A DNA stretch of 20,504 bases from Nanobdellota archaeon. Lineage in GTDB: Archaea; Nanobdellota; Nanobdellia; SCGC-AAA011-G17; GW2011-AR17. This document shows positions 1-7,105 of this stretch, one piece after another. The translations under genes were made by a program, and so were the position numbers. The notes beneath the pieces are model-generated. The model was not told the origin of the DNA. It saw only the letters and a list, made by a program, of their open reading frames with translations, and searched no databases. Each line of letters begins with the position of its first letter. The first letter of the stretch is position 1. Where the stretch lies: assembly GCA_030018575.1 (NCBI GenBank), contig JASEIA010000014.1:1-20504 (forward strand). The letters run 5' to 3'.

Positions 1-162
1 GGAGAAAGCATATCACGATAAAGAGATAGTATCTTATAGCAACTGCGGTGTTGCATAAATATAGAAAATAATCCTTCCGCATAGAAAGCCGCTGTAAAAT
101 TTTCTTTTTGCAGCATACTGCGGGAGGCAATTCAGGCGCAACAGTTTTGTTCTCAGCTTTTT
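1..162. other. non-coding flank downstream of the beta-helix gene
   Basis: No convincing gene is seen here. It lies 3' of the minus-strand beta-helix gene. A weak nested stem can be drawn: CCGCA (77-81) with TGCGG (119-123), and inside it GCTG (91-94) with CAGC (111-114). It could sit in the 3' UTR of that gene, but the pairing is short and I do not call it a terminator. The near-palindrome AGATAGTATCT (24-34) recurs at 4851-4861. Confidence 0.4.
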
Positions 163-3100
163 TTACCTGTTTTTCTTCTTCTTTTTAACAGCTATTGCAA
201 TTACTAAGCCTATTGCAACCAATGCAAGAAGCGCATACAGCCACGCAAGGCTCTTCTTGGCAGGCGGTTCTGCTGTAGGTTCTTCCCATGGCGCCAACCC
301 TTCTTCTTCCCCTGCCTCCGCCTTTTCCTCGGCCAGCTCTTCCTCTTCTGTTTTTTCACTTACTTGTTCTGAAATTGCAATTATAGTAATATTTGCTTTG
401 TTATCTGCAATCCCATTCAAAGCAACAACAAAGTCAAAATAACCATCTTCTGTAACGTCAAAGCTCTGTTTATCTCCAATTGATAATATTGCCTGTTGGG
501 GGGCGGAAGATACATTTATCTTTGCTGTTGTGTTTGTCAATTCTATGACACCAATGTAATGGTCAATATCGCCTATCTTTAGGTTAATCCTGCTTTTTGC
601 AATAAGCTCTTTTGTATACCCTTTTTTAAACTGCTCTTCAGTAATTGTATATGTTGCCAGCCAAAAAGATGCTACTCCTCCTCCGCCGCCGGAAGAGTCC
701 GAAGAAGGCGTACTGCCGGGGGCGCTATATGCTTCAGCAGCCCTGAAATAAGTAAAGTGGCTTGTATTGAATACGAATGTATTCCCGCTGAAACTTAACT
801 CACTGCAAGAAGGATTGCTAGTTGAAGTGCAATCTGTAAATGTAATCCCGTCAGAGCTGTATTGCGGTTTTGGGTCTGTATGAGTTATGCTATAAAGGGT
901 TATGTTTGCGCTTCTATTCAGCCCCGGATTATTGGAAGAGGCAACAACTATTGAGTTGCTCCTAATCTTGATATCGCCGCTAAGGTTAGTCCCTGAGCCG
1001 TTTATAGGCTCCAAGAAGCTTATTATCCCGTAAGAAGTATCCTTGAAATTGACCAGCCCCCCTGCTCCGGTAAAAGTGTAATTAGCAAAATTGCTGTCAA
1101 TAATCCATGTTCCATTTATGCCTGCAGTATTAAATTTAAGGTCATAATAAGAAGAGTTGGTATTTCTAACAACCATATTTGTGAGGCGGTTAGATGAAGT
1201 TGCCCCGGTTAAATGGATTGCATCCCCCCTTGAATTATTGATATTAAAATCAGTGAGCGTATTATTTGCGCTGGTGTATCCAAGCCATATTCCTGAGTGG
1301 CTATTATTATTTGCAGTCAGGTTTGTTAGAACATTGTTGCTTGTGGCAATTGAGATACCAACATTATTATTATTTGCTGTAATGTTCATCAGCCGGCTGT
1401 TATTGGCAGAATAAATCCCGCTGCCTACATTGTTGTTCGCGGTTATGTGCATAAGGGTATTATTTGCTTCCCCTAATTTTGTTTTTATCCCGTCGTCGCC
1501 GTTGCTGTTTGCCGTGGCTCTTGTTAGTCTGTTGTTTGAGCTGTTAAAGCGAATCCCGTCCACTCCATTGTTATTTGCAGTTATGTCTGACAAATCATTA
1601 TCGCTTGAATTTAAGAGATAGACTCCATTGGCCCCATTATTATTTGCAGTCATATTTGTAATGTTATTGTTTCCGCTATTTTCCAAAAAGATGCCCTTTG
1701 AGAAATTATAGACAAATCCATTTTTAATTGTTGTACCGTTATAACTGCTGATGTTAACCCCGTATCCGGTAAGATTCCCTGTTATGTTATATCCGTTGAA
1801 ATCTAATATTATGCTGTTTGCTTTGATTTGGATGCATGTTCCTGCCGCGCTTAGGCTTTGATTCAATCTATGGGCTGTATTTGGTAATGTAATATCCCTG
1901 CACTCATCTATTTGAGTAGTATATGCGGCAAGGGGCAAGTAATCTATATTATTATCCATAATGCTGACAGCAGCATCACAGATATAATCGCCATCAGCAT
2001 CAAGGCAAGTATCGCTGTAGCCAGTGCCGTTATTGTTTCCCCAGTAATTTCCGCCTATATAACTTTTCCCGATTATGTTTGTTCCAGCTGTTTTTGTCGT
2101 ATTCCAAGTAAGAGTTGGGACGCTCTCCTCATATCCTACCCCGGTTTGGCTTAATGAATTTATTATCGAAGCATTGAAAAAATTATTGTAAAATGTGTTG
2201 TTTACACACGCAGATGAGTAGATGTAAATAACAAATGCAACAAGCCCTTCCACATGAATCCTATTTTTTGTGAATATGGAATGATTCGCCTGTTCCATGT
2301 ATATCCCGTCAACCGCTGCCCCGAACGCGCTAATCGTATTGTTTGTAATGTTATTATAATGGCTGCCGCTAAATCCTATTGCATAGTAGGCTGTTCTAAA
2401 ATCATCATGGCTGATTCCTGCTCCGGAGAGCGTAATGTTAGAATTCTTGATGGTGGAATTGCTCGTAAGAATAAACGTAATCCCATCTTTATTAAGGGTT
2501 AAGTTATCGAATGTCAGATTATTTGAACTGGCTGCGAAAATCTGGCCGGCATTTACGTTTTCTATGATTCCCGAATTATTATTAAAAAGATAATAGATCC
2601 TATCTCCCTGTTCAGTGTTATTATTTATCGTATGGTTATAATCCTGTGCAACTGCTCCTGCTACCCAGATTGCAAGCCCTTTTGTTGTATTAATAATATT
2701 GTTCGTTAAGTTGATGCCGGCGCCGAAATTAATATAAATTCCGTCCGCTACTTGGCCCGTGGTTGTTATTGTGTTGCTGCGGGCATTGGTTAAATTTGAA
2801 TGCCGTAGATAGATTCCTAATGACTCATTTCCGGAAGTTATAATCGTATTTGACATGAAAGTATCATTCATTGACTCTGCCTTAATCCCATAGCCTGTGC
2901 CTCCGAAAGTTGTGATTGTATTTGAGGTGACATTCATATTTTGCGAATACTCATCCAGATAGATTCCATGCGAATTATTATTTCCTGAAGTTATGATTGT
3001 ATTATTATATATTACCGAAAAGCTGCAATCCATTAAATTATGTATCCCTGCTGCATTTTCCCCGGAAGTTGTAATTTGATTTGAAGCCATGCTGTTATTC

Positions 3101-3384
3101 AGTGAATCGTCAATAAACAACCCCTTTGCGTAGTTTCCGGAAGTTATTATAATGTTGTTATTGATAGTGGAATTGCCTGAATCGCCCAAGAAAATTCCAA
3201 TGCTATAGGCTCCGGAAGTATTTATTATATTGGATGTTATGTTCGCATTTGTTGAATTCATATCTAGCTTGATACCAAATGAGCCATTGTTAATGGAATT
3301 AAGCCCCCCAAAGGTAGTTATTGTATTATTGAATATTACCGCATTTTCAGAGCCTTCAAACACAATGGCATGCTGGGCAGGCAT
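163..3384 (-). CDS. beta-helix (NosD/pectin-lyase-like) surface protein, 5'-truncated
   Basis: 1073 residues from the first available ATG. The protein is built of Asn-rich beta-helix coils of about 24-26 residues of the type SNTIITSGN..GIYL, in two blocks. Between them lies a stretch typical of NosD-like proteins (GGNYWGNNNGTGYSD, then D.DGDYICD and DYLPL), and a second module starts with CRDITLPNTAHRLNQSLSA. After the coils come a small beta domain, a Ser/Gly linker, another beta domain, a Glu-rich stretch, one hydrophobic helix (LAWLYALLALVAIGLVIAIAV) and a KKKKKNR end, so the C-terminus is anchored in the membrane with the coils outside. Many NxT/S sequons suggest N-glycosylation. Such folds bind or cleave polysaccharides or act as adhesins; no catalytic site is recognised. 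The ATG is not a natural start: the frame stays open and homologous upstream to 3564, and no signal peptide or TATA-like box is present. It is probably a non-functional remnant. Confidence 0.85.
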   Translation of the reverse strand: MPAQHAIVFEGSENAVIFNNTITTFGGLNSINNGSFGIKLDMNSTNANITSNIINTSGAYSIGIFLGDSGNSTINNNIIITSGNYAKGLFIDDSLNNSMASNQITTSGENAAGIHNLMDCSFSVIYNNTIITSGNNNSHGIYLDEYSQNMNVTSNTITTFGGTGYGIKAESMNDTFMSNTIITSGNESLGIYLRHSNLTNARSNTITTTGQVADGIYINFGAGINLTNNIINTTKGLAIWVAGAVAQDYNHTINNNTEQGDRIYYLFNNNSGIIENVNAGQIFAASSNNLTFDNLTLNKDGITFILTSNSTIKNSNITLSGAGISHDDFRTAYYAIGFSGSHYNNITNNTISAFGAAVDGIYMEQANHSIFTKNRIHVEGLVAFVIYIYSSACVNNTFYNNFFNASIINSLSQTGVGYEESVPTLTWNTTKTAGTNIIGKSYIGGNYWGNNNGTGYSDTCLDADGDYICDAAVSIMDNNIDYLPLAAYTTQIDECRDITLPNTAHRLNQSLSAAGTCIQIKANSIILDFNGYNITGNLTGYGVNISSYNGTTIKNGFVYNFSKGIFLENSGNNNITNMTANNNGANGVYLLNSSDNDLSDITANNNGVDGIRFNSSNNRLTRATANSNGDDGIKTKLGEANNTLMHITANNNVGSGIYSANNSRLMNITANNNNVGISIATSNNVLTNLTANNNSHSGIWLGYTSANNTLTDFNINNSRGDAIHLTGATSSNRLTNMVVRNTNSSYYDLKFNTAGINGTWIIDSNFANYTFTGAGGLVNFKDTSYGIISFLEPINGSGTNLSGDIKIRSNSIVVASSNNPGLNRSANITLYSITHTDPKPQYSSDGITFTDCTSTSNPSCSELSFSGNTFVFNTSHFTYFRAAEAYSAPGSTPSSDSSGGGGGVASFWLATYTITEEQFKKGYTKELIAKSRINLKIGDIDHYIGVIELTNTTAKINVSSAPQQAILSIGDKQSFDVTEDGYFDFVVALNGIADNKANITIIAISEQVSEKTEEEELAEEKAEAGEEEGLAPWEEPTAEPPAKKSLAWLYALLALVAIGLVIAIAVKKKKKNR
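1300..1660. repeat. second set of tandem repeats, about 70 bp, in the beta-helix gene
   Basis: Copies of a core like TTATTATTTGCAGT occur near 1304, 1367, 1425, 1495, 1567 and 1640. They encode the TANNN turn of successive coils (ITANNN..GI.L). Spacing is about 60-73 bp, different from the 75-bp set further upstream in the gene. Confidence 0.6.
2820..3235. repeat. DNA-level tandem repeats of about 75 bp inside the beta-helix gene
   Basis: A core like CCGGAAGTTATAAT recurs on the plus strand near 2830, 2985, 3061, 3136 and 3211, with spacing of about 75-78 bp (one interval is doubled). It encodes the repeated TIITSGN coil turn. Similarity at the nucleotide level points to fairly recent coil duplication. 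Confidence 0.65.
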
Positions 3385-3564
3385 TGTTCCATTTTGAGAG
3401 ATTATGCAGTTTTTGATAGTGATATTGTCATAACCGTCATAGTTTGCGATTGCTTTATAATCGCTATCATTTCCCCCGTATGTTATGTTATACCCGTTGC
3501 AGTCTAAAACAACATTATCCGCCTCTATTCCAATGCAGAAAGTATTCCATGCGCTTAGGGGTTG
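3385..3564 (-). pseudogene. upstream remnant of the beta-helix gene, cut by the IS
   Basis: Reading back from the ATG at 3384, the same frame stays open for 60 codons until TAG at 3565-3567. The translated stretch begins QPLSAWNTFCIGIEADNVV and continues LDCNGYNIT. It matches the protein's own internal module (QSLSAAGTCIQIKANSIIL, then DFNGYNIT). Homology therefore runs right up to the stop, which lies beside the end of the insertion sequence. No ATG, GTG or TTG start is available in frame here. The beyond-IS side (4824-4992) has stops in all minus frames and does not supply the missing 5' part, so it was deleted or moved. Confidence 0.8.
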
Positions 3565-3568
3565 CTAT

Positions 3569-3582
3569 AAAATAAATTGCCA
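3569..3582. repeat. IS left terminal inverted repeat
   Basis: AAAATAAATTGCCA, pairing with 4810-4823 at 13 of 14 positions. It lies immediately outside the transposase stop codon. Confidence 0.75.
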
Positions 3583-3585
3583 GTT

Positions 3586-4776
3586 TTAACCGATTGTATA
3601 ATTCCATTGCGGGTTAATTTTATGAATTGAAATATTAATCTTTTCAATCTCTTTTTCAGAAATCTTCTTTCCTATTTTATACATCTTTTTATCCATTTTT
3701 GCTTTTATTTTTAATCCTTTTTTAGTTGTTGTGCCTTCTATCAAATTTATTATTATCTCATAATCTGTTAATGGCTTCCCTTTCCAATTCATACTTATGA
3801 AAGAGAACATTTTGTGTTCAATTTTATTCCATTTGCTAGTACCTGGTGGATAATGGCAGACAGTAACTCGTAATCCTGTTTTATTTGCAAATTTCTGCAA
3901 ATAAAATTTCCATAATTTACTGCGGCTACCATTGCTTCCACCACCATCAGCACAGATTAAGATTTCTTTAGCATTTTGATAATTATTCTTCCCAATATTT
4001 CCCCACCATTTGTTTATACTTTCCGCAGCAAATTCAGAAGTATCATGGCTTATGCCAACATTAACAAAGCCATTATTTTTGAAAACATCCAAAACCCCAT
4101 AAGGGATAGCTTTTCCCTTTGAAAGATACGCAAAATCATAAATGTTTACAATTTCCGCCTCTCCTTTTTTCATCCATTTTCTTCCATTATTTTTAAAATT
4201 ACCGACGAGCTCCTTCTTTTTTGTGTCAACAGAAATAACAGGTAATTTATTATCTTCAAATTGTTTTACTATTTTATTGATATACTGAAATTGTGAATCT
4301 CTTTCTTCTGAACTTCCACTTCCTTTAGATTTTATATTTGCTTGGAGACTATATCCCAATTGCTTTATTATTCTTCCAACAGTAACCTCGGAAACATTCT
4401 GGTTTTTATTTTTTAATTCATCCGCAATTGTATAAGTGGACTTATTAGTCCACTTTAGTTTACTCATGGGATCTCCAGCAGTGTTTTCTTCCAAAATGTT
4501 TTCTATCTCTTTTTTTACGTAGGGATTTTTATCTATTATCTTTTTCCTCCCGCCCCCCTCTTTTCTAATTCGAGTAGTATTCTCTCTTTTTGTATCCCTA
4601 ACTTCTTTCATCCCTTTTATAACTGTATGATGCGACATTCCCGTTAATCTGCAAACATGTAGAAGTCCACCTCTTCCGATTTCAATAACTCTTAAACCTG
4701 CCAACCTTCTACGCAGAACTTCGTTGCATTCTGAAAGAATCATTAACCAAAGCTTATCTGTATCCTCTTTTTCCAT
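3586..4776 (-). CDS. ISAzo13-family DDE transposase
   Basis: 396 residues from the ATG at 4776; the codon before it (4777-4779) is TTG and would add one residue. The N-terminal third looks like helix-turn-helix DNA binding (TGMSHHTVIKGM and, later, SEVTVGRIIKQLGY). The catalytic part has the family's conserved blocks: ISVDTKKKELVGNF (D184), ILICADGGGSNGSRSKLWK (D277) and HYPPGTSKWNKIEHKMFSF (E320), giving a plausible DDE triad. The end matches the family's usual WNYTI terminus, so it looks full length and possibly active. A TATA-like GTTTATAAAC centred 26 bases before the ATG fits leaderless transcription. The gene points the same way as the beta-helix gene it truncates. Confidence 0.93.
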   Translation of the reverse strand: MEKEDTDKLWLMILSECNEVLRRRLAGLRVIEIGRGGLLHVCRLTGMSHHTVIKGMKEVRDTKRENTTRIRKEGGGRKKIIDKNPYVKKEIENILEENTAGDPMSKLKWTNKSTYTIADELKNKNQNVSEVTVGRIIKQLGYSLQANIKSKGSGSSEERDSQFQYINKIVKQFEDNKLPVISVDTKKKELVGNFKNNGRKWMKKGEAEIVNIYDFAYLSKGKAIPYGVLDVFKNNGFVNVGISHDTSEFAAESINKWWGNIGKNNYQNAKEILICADGGGSNGSRSKLWKFYLQKFANKTGLRVTVCHYPPGTSKWNKIEHKMFSFISMNWKGKPLTDYEIIINLIEGTTTKKGLKIKAKMDKKMYKIGKKISEKEIEKINISIHKINPQWNYTIG

Positions 4777-4797
4777 CAAATAATATAGAACCCCTGA

Positions 4798-4807
4798 GTT
4801 TATAAAC
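4798..4807 (-). promoter_or_regulatory. TATA-like box for the transposase
   Basis: GTTTATAAAC is centred about 26 bases upstream of the ATG at 4776, which supports that ATG over the TTG one codon earlier. Confidence 0.55.
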
Positions 4808-4809
4808 TA

Positions 4810-4823
4810 TGGCATTTTATTTT
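4810..4823. repeat. IS right terminal inverted repeat
   Basis: TGGCATTTTATTTT, the inverted partner of 3569-3582. It is followed by the palindrome GGGTTAAACCC (4824-4834), which may be target sequence. Confidence 0.75.
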
Positions 4824-4992
4824 GGGTTAAACCCTAAATCACCTCACAACAGATAGTATCTCTCCGTATCTGGAAAGTTCTCTCAGAAGGCAAAAATTTC
4901 CCGCTGATAAAAATTGAGCATTAATTTCAGAAAATATTTTTATATGAACCCCCGCTCGGTGTACAATCTTTGCTGTAAGCGGCAGAATGAAG
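4824..4992. other. spacer between the IS and tyrS
   Basis: No gene is seen in any frame. It holds a CCGCT/AGCGG stem pair around 4952-4982, just 3' of tyrS on the minus strand; this could mark the end of the tyrS transcript, but there is no clear T-tract beside it. A TATA-like TTTTTATATG (about 4937-4946, plus strand) precedes nothing recognisable. Confidence 0.35.
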
Positions 4993-6066
4993 CTATCTGG
5001 TTACTTCAAAACTTTTTACTTCTTCAAGGAGTTTTGCCGCTTTGCCTTTTTCAAAATGTTTCCTGACGGGGTTAAGAAGCTCGTTAATGTAAAATGAAAC
5101 GCTGTTTTTCAGATCCATCGGGTGAAGCTTGCCTTCTGCAAATGCTAATTCAATCTCATTATAGCTGTTGAATGTGACATCTCCGCCAAACTTTATAGGC
5201 CTCTTTATATCTATTGACTTATAACGCTCGAAAATAATATATTTTGCATATTCAAGAATAGGGTTTTCCTCAGTCTGCTTTGCAGGGCAGTATGCATTCC
5301 CTATCTTTCTCTTTACATCCTCTTCGCTGTCTGCCATGAATATCGCTGTTTCAGGCTTCGATTTTGACATCTTCATTGCAATCTTCTTTTCGATTGAGTC
5401 CAAATCAGATGCAGGCGGCTGCTGCAATCCCATCAGCATGTGGTGGTGCACTGCGACAGGCTTCCAAAAGCCGAGTTTTGGGCCGACTTCCCTTGCAAGC
5501 ATGTTGACTTTTCTCTGATCCATTCCTAATTGTGCAATATCAACCTTGAGATGGAAGATATCAGCGCACTGCATGCACGGGTAAAACACGAATGCGGCAG
5601 GCATTGATTCGGATGATTCCCTTCCCATTATCTGCGTGCATCTTTCCACTCTTGCTAATGTTGAGTTTCTTGCAATATTCACGACAGTTCTCCAGTATTC
5701 CTCATTTTTCATTGCCTCTTTTGCCCATAACAACTCAACATTTTCCATGTCCAGGCCGCAGGCCTTCCATACCTCAATGAAATAATTGCCGGCGATCTGG
5801 ATTTTTTCCATATCACCGCCATACTTGTTGTTCATCCATGCAAACCAGTCAGCAACCCATATCTTAAACTTGCATCTCGCCTTAATCATTTTGTTGATGT
5901 TTATTACTCTCAAAAGCCCTTGCCCGATATGGAGCTTGCCTGAAGGTTCAAACCCATCATATGCGACAGGGTGCTTTTTTCCCTCAAGAAGCTTTTTCAA
6001 GTCTTCTTCTGTAATGATCTCTTCGCCAACTTCCCTTATAAGCGAAAACCTATCTTCCGCGTCCAT
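4993..6066 (-). CDS. tyrS: tyrosyl-tRNA synthetase, archaeal/eukaryotic type
   Basis: 357 residues from the ATG at 6066; a TTG at 6081 would add MLLTA but lies upstream of the expected transcription start. A class Ic aminoacyl-tRNA synthetase that charges tRNA-Tyr with tyrosine using ATP in the cytoplasm. Seen: YDGFEPSGKLHIGQG, with the HIGH-type motif as HIGQ (46-49), KIWVADWFAWMNNK, the tyrosine/dimer region MDQRKVNMLAREVGP, HHMLMGLQ, and KMSKS at 232-236. The wording of these blocks resembles plant and protist TyrRS more than the typical euryarchaeal form. It has no C-terminal S4 domain of the bacterial kind, as expected for this type. The promoter overlaps the space behind the VIT1-like gene. 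Confidence 0.95.
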   Translation of the reverse strand: MDAEDRFSLIREVGEEIITEEDLKKLLEGKKHPVAYDGFEPSGKLHIGQGLLRVININKMIKARCKFKIWVADWFAWMNNKYGGDMEKIQIAGNYFIEVWKACGLDMENVELLWAKEAMKNEEYWRTVVNIARNSTLARVERCTQIMGRESSESMPAAFVFYPCMQCADIFHLKVDIAQLGMDQRKVNMLAREVGPKLGFWKPVAVHHHMLMGLQQPPASDLDSIEKKIAMKMSKSKPETAIFMADSEEDVKRKIGNAYCPAKQTEENPILEYAKYIIFERYKSIDIKRPIKFGGDVTFNSYNEIELAFAEGKLHPMDLKNSVSFYINELLNPVRKHFEKGKAAKLLEEVKSFEVTR

Positions 6067-6090
6067 TGCAGTTAATAGCAAGAATACTGG

Positions 6091-6099
6091 TATTTATAA
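6091..6099 (-). promoter_or_regulatory. TATA-like box for tyrS
   Basis: TTATAAATA on the minus strand, centred about 29 bases before the ATG at 6066. It sits in the 36-base gap behind the VIT1-like stop codon, so tyrS has its own promoter and probably a leader of only a few bases. Confidence 0.6.
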
Positions 6100-6102
6100 T
6101 CT

Positions 6103-6579
6103 TTACCCCAAATACACTTTTATGAAATGCCCCAGATAGTGCGTTGCAATAATCACAATGACAGCTATTCCAACGTGCTCAAAAATCACCTTGTATGCCG
6201 GAATCTTCGCTTCCCATGCAAGCTTTATGCTGTACAATGTGATTAACAAAAGCCCCCACGCAACATTAACAGCAACTGCCGTGAACAGGCTGAAAAGCAA
6301 TATAGGCACTGCAAATGTCATTGCAATCAGGAATTTCGTGAAGAATGTTGCTATTGTTGACTGCCAAACCTCTTTTGAGGAGTGCTTCATCTCAGCTTCC
6401 TCTGACACATGGATTCCAAGCGAATCAGAGAAGGCATCTGCAACCGCAATTGCTATTATTCCGCCCAATACGGCAAGCTTTGACTCTGTTGACGCTTCCA
6501 ATCCGACCATCAATCCCAATGTTGTTATAACGCCTGAAGTCAGGCCGAAGCTGAACCCCTTTTTGATTGCCTCGCGCAT
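6103..6579 (-). CDS. VIT1/CCC1-family membrane protein
   Basis: 158 residues from the ATG at 6579. The open frame continues upstream to 6801, but the added part is a Lys/Phe-rich read-through of the promoter and the opposing gene. The start MREAIKKGFSFGLTSGVITTLGLMVGL and the next helix with AIAVADAFSDSLGIHVSEEAE are typical of the VIT1/CCC1 (DUF125) family of Fe2+/Mn2+ carriers. About four to five hydrophobic helices are visible. It is shorter than vacuolar iron transporters of plants and yeast (about 250 or more residues) and lacks their metal-binding insert, so transport of metal is inferred from family only. A TATA-like box 25 bases upstream of the ATG supports the short start. Confidence 0.8.
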   Translation of the reverse strand: MREAIKKGFSFGLTSGVITTLGLMVGLEASTESKLAVLGGIIAIAVADAFSDSLGIHVSEEAEMKHSSKEVWQSTIATFFTKFLIAMTFAVPILLFSLFTAVAVNVAWGLLLITLYSIKLAWEAKIPAYKVIFEHVGIAVIVIIATHYLGHFIKVYLG

Positions 6580-6599
6580 AAAACTAAGTGTTGCTTTTT

Positions 6600-6608
6600 G
6601 CTTATATA
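6600..6608 (-). promoter_or_regulatory. TATA-like box for the VIT1-like gene
   Basis: TTATATAAG on the minus strand, about 25 bases before the ATG at 6579. It decides the start against the longer open frame. Confidence 0.6.
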
Positions 6609-6625
6609 ATTTTGCAAAACAGGTT

Positions 6626-6657
6626 TTCCGCTTTTTCCGGAAATCTTCCGCTTTTTC
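6626..6657. promoter_or_regulatory. palindrome and direct repeats in a divergent promoter
   Basis: TTCCGCTTTTTC occurs twice (6626-6637 and 6646-6657), 20 bases apart. Between and overlapping them is the perfect palindrome TTTCCGGAAA (6634-6643). The group lies between the divergent TATA-like boxes of the VIT1-like gene and the OB-fold gene, a position suited to a shared operator. Confidence 0.5.
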
Positions 6658-6669
6658 ACCAGCAAACTT

Positions 6670-6678
6670 CTTAAATAA
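6670..6678 (+). promoter_or_regulatory. TATA-like box for the OB-fold gene
   Basis: CTTAAATAA, centred 24 bases before the ATG at 6698, supports that start and a leaderless message. Confidence 0.55.
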
Positions 6679-6697
6679 GGGGGGCATACCCTGCAAT

Positions 6698-7072
6698 ATG
6701 AACGAAAAGCGCCTCTTCAGGGCTGCAATTGCCTGCTCAATAACAGGATTAATAGCTGTAATCATCGCCTCATTATATATAGAGCCTGAAACCGCAAGCA
6801 TCGCGTCTTTGGCTGAAATGAATGAGGGGGATTATGTGAAGATAGCAGGCAATGTGACAAACATAAGGCAAACACAAAAAGCCGCCTTTGTTGATTTGCA
6901 GGATGCGACAGGGGCAGTTACTTTGGTTGCCTTCAATGATGATGCAGGGCTTGTGAAGAAAGAGGCATTGCCGCCTTTCCTTGAAAAAGGGGATTCAATA
7001 GCAGCAGAGGGCAAAATCAGCGCCTATAACGGCAAAACAGAGGTTTTGGCTGAGTCAATAATAAAGCAATAA
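6698..7072 (+). CDS. membrane-anchored OB-fold protein
   Basis: 124 residues. The open frame extends far upstream (from 6158), but the real start is the ATG at 6698, behind a TATA-like box. One N-terminal hydrophobic helix (about 8-28, AAIACSITGLIAVIIASLYI) is followed by an OB-fold of the nucleic-acid-binding type: GDYVKIAGNVTNI, AAFVDLQDATGAVTLVAFND, GDSIAAEGKISAYNGKTEVL. Domains of this kind bind single-stranded nucleic acid or, outside the cell, proteins or ligands. Which side of the membrane the OB domain faces is not clear. It is divergent from the VIT1-like gene and 33 bases before the Ig-like surface protein. The exact role is unknown. Confidence 0.8.
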   Translation: MNEKRLFRAAIACSITGLIAVIIASLYIEPETASIASLAEMNEGDYVKIAGNVTNIRQTQKAAFVDLQDATGAVTLVAFNDDAGLVKKEALPPFLEKGDSIAAEGKISAYNGKTEVLAESIIKQ

Positions 7073-7074
7073 CC

Positions 7075-7082
7075 TTTTATAT
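7075..7082 (+). promoter_or_regulatory. TATA-like box for the Ig-like surface protein
   Basis: TTTATATT, centred about 27 bases before the ATG at 7106; a second A/T run (AAATATAA) follows at 7086. Confidence 0.5.
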
Positions 7083-7105
7083 TCCAAATATAATTCTATT
7101 CCCTT

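Larger units (their letters stand above)
3569..4823 (-). mobile_element. ISAzo13-family insertion sequence
   Basis: One transposase gene lies between imperfect terminal inverted repeats: AAAATAAATTGCCA at 3569-3582 and, as reverse complement, AAAATAAAATGCCA at 4810-4823 (13 of 14 identical), with a further GTTT-rich match just inside after a 2-base gap. The element is about 1.26 kb and clearly AT-richer than tyrS beside it. The outer ends are uncertain: GGGTT at 3559-3563 and 4824-4828 could be a 5-bp target duplication, but on the left it is 5 bases away from the repeat. The family call rests on the transposase sequence. Confidence 0.8.

Noticed and set aside
24..43. AGATAGTATCT (24-34) and TTATAGCAAC (34-43) at the window start, also found at 4851-4861 and on the minus strand at 3561-3570, near the two IS ends
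   Set aside because: The matches are only 10-11 bases without extension and A/T-rich, so a shared origin with the IS flanks is suggestive but not supported.
2750..3330. CRISPR-like array from the regular 75-bp repeats
   Set aside because: The repeats are coding, degenerate and correspond to beta-helix coils; spacers are not unique between invariant repeats.
4936..4990. Possible small RNA gene with TATA-like box and CCGCT/AGCGG stem
   Set aside because: It does not fold into a tRNA or a C/D-box RNA, and the stem has a long unpaired loop; it is as likely to be the 3' end of tyrS.
6158..6697. Long upstream extension of the OB-fold reading frame (304 residues in all)
   Set aside because: It is the antisense of the VIT1-like gene, reads as low-complexity, and the TATA-like box before 6698 with a proper membrane helix start favours the 124-residue form.
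6580..6801. N-terminal extension of the VIT1-like gene to 232 residues
   Set aside because: It runs through the divergent promoter region and antisense to the OB-fold start; the family's usual start is MREAIKKGFSFGLTSG and a TATA-like box lies 25 bases before it.
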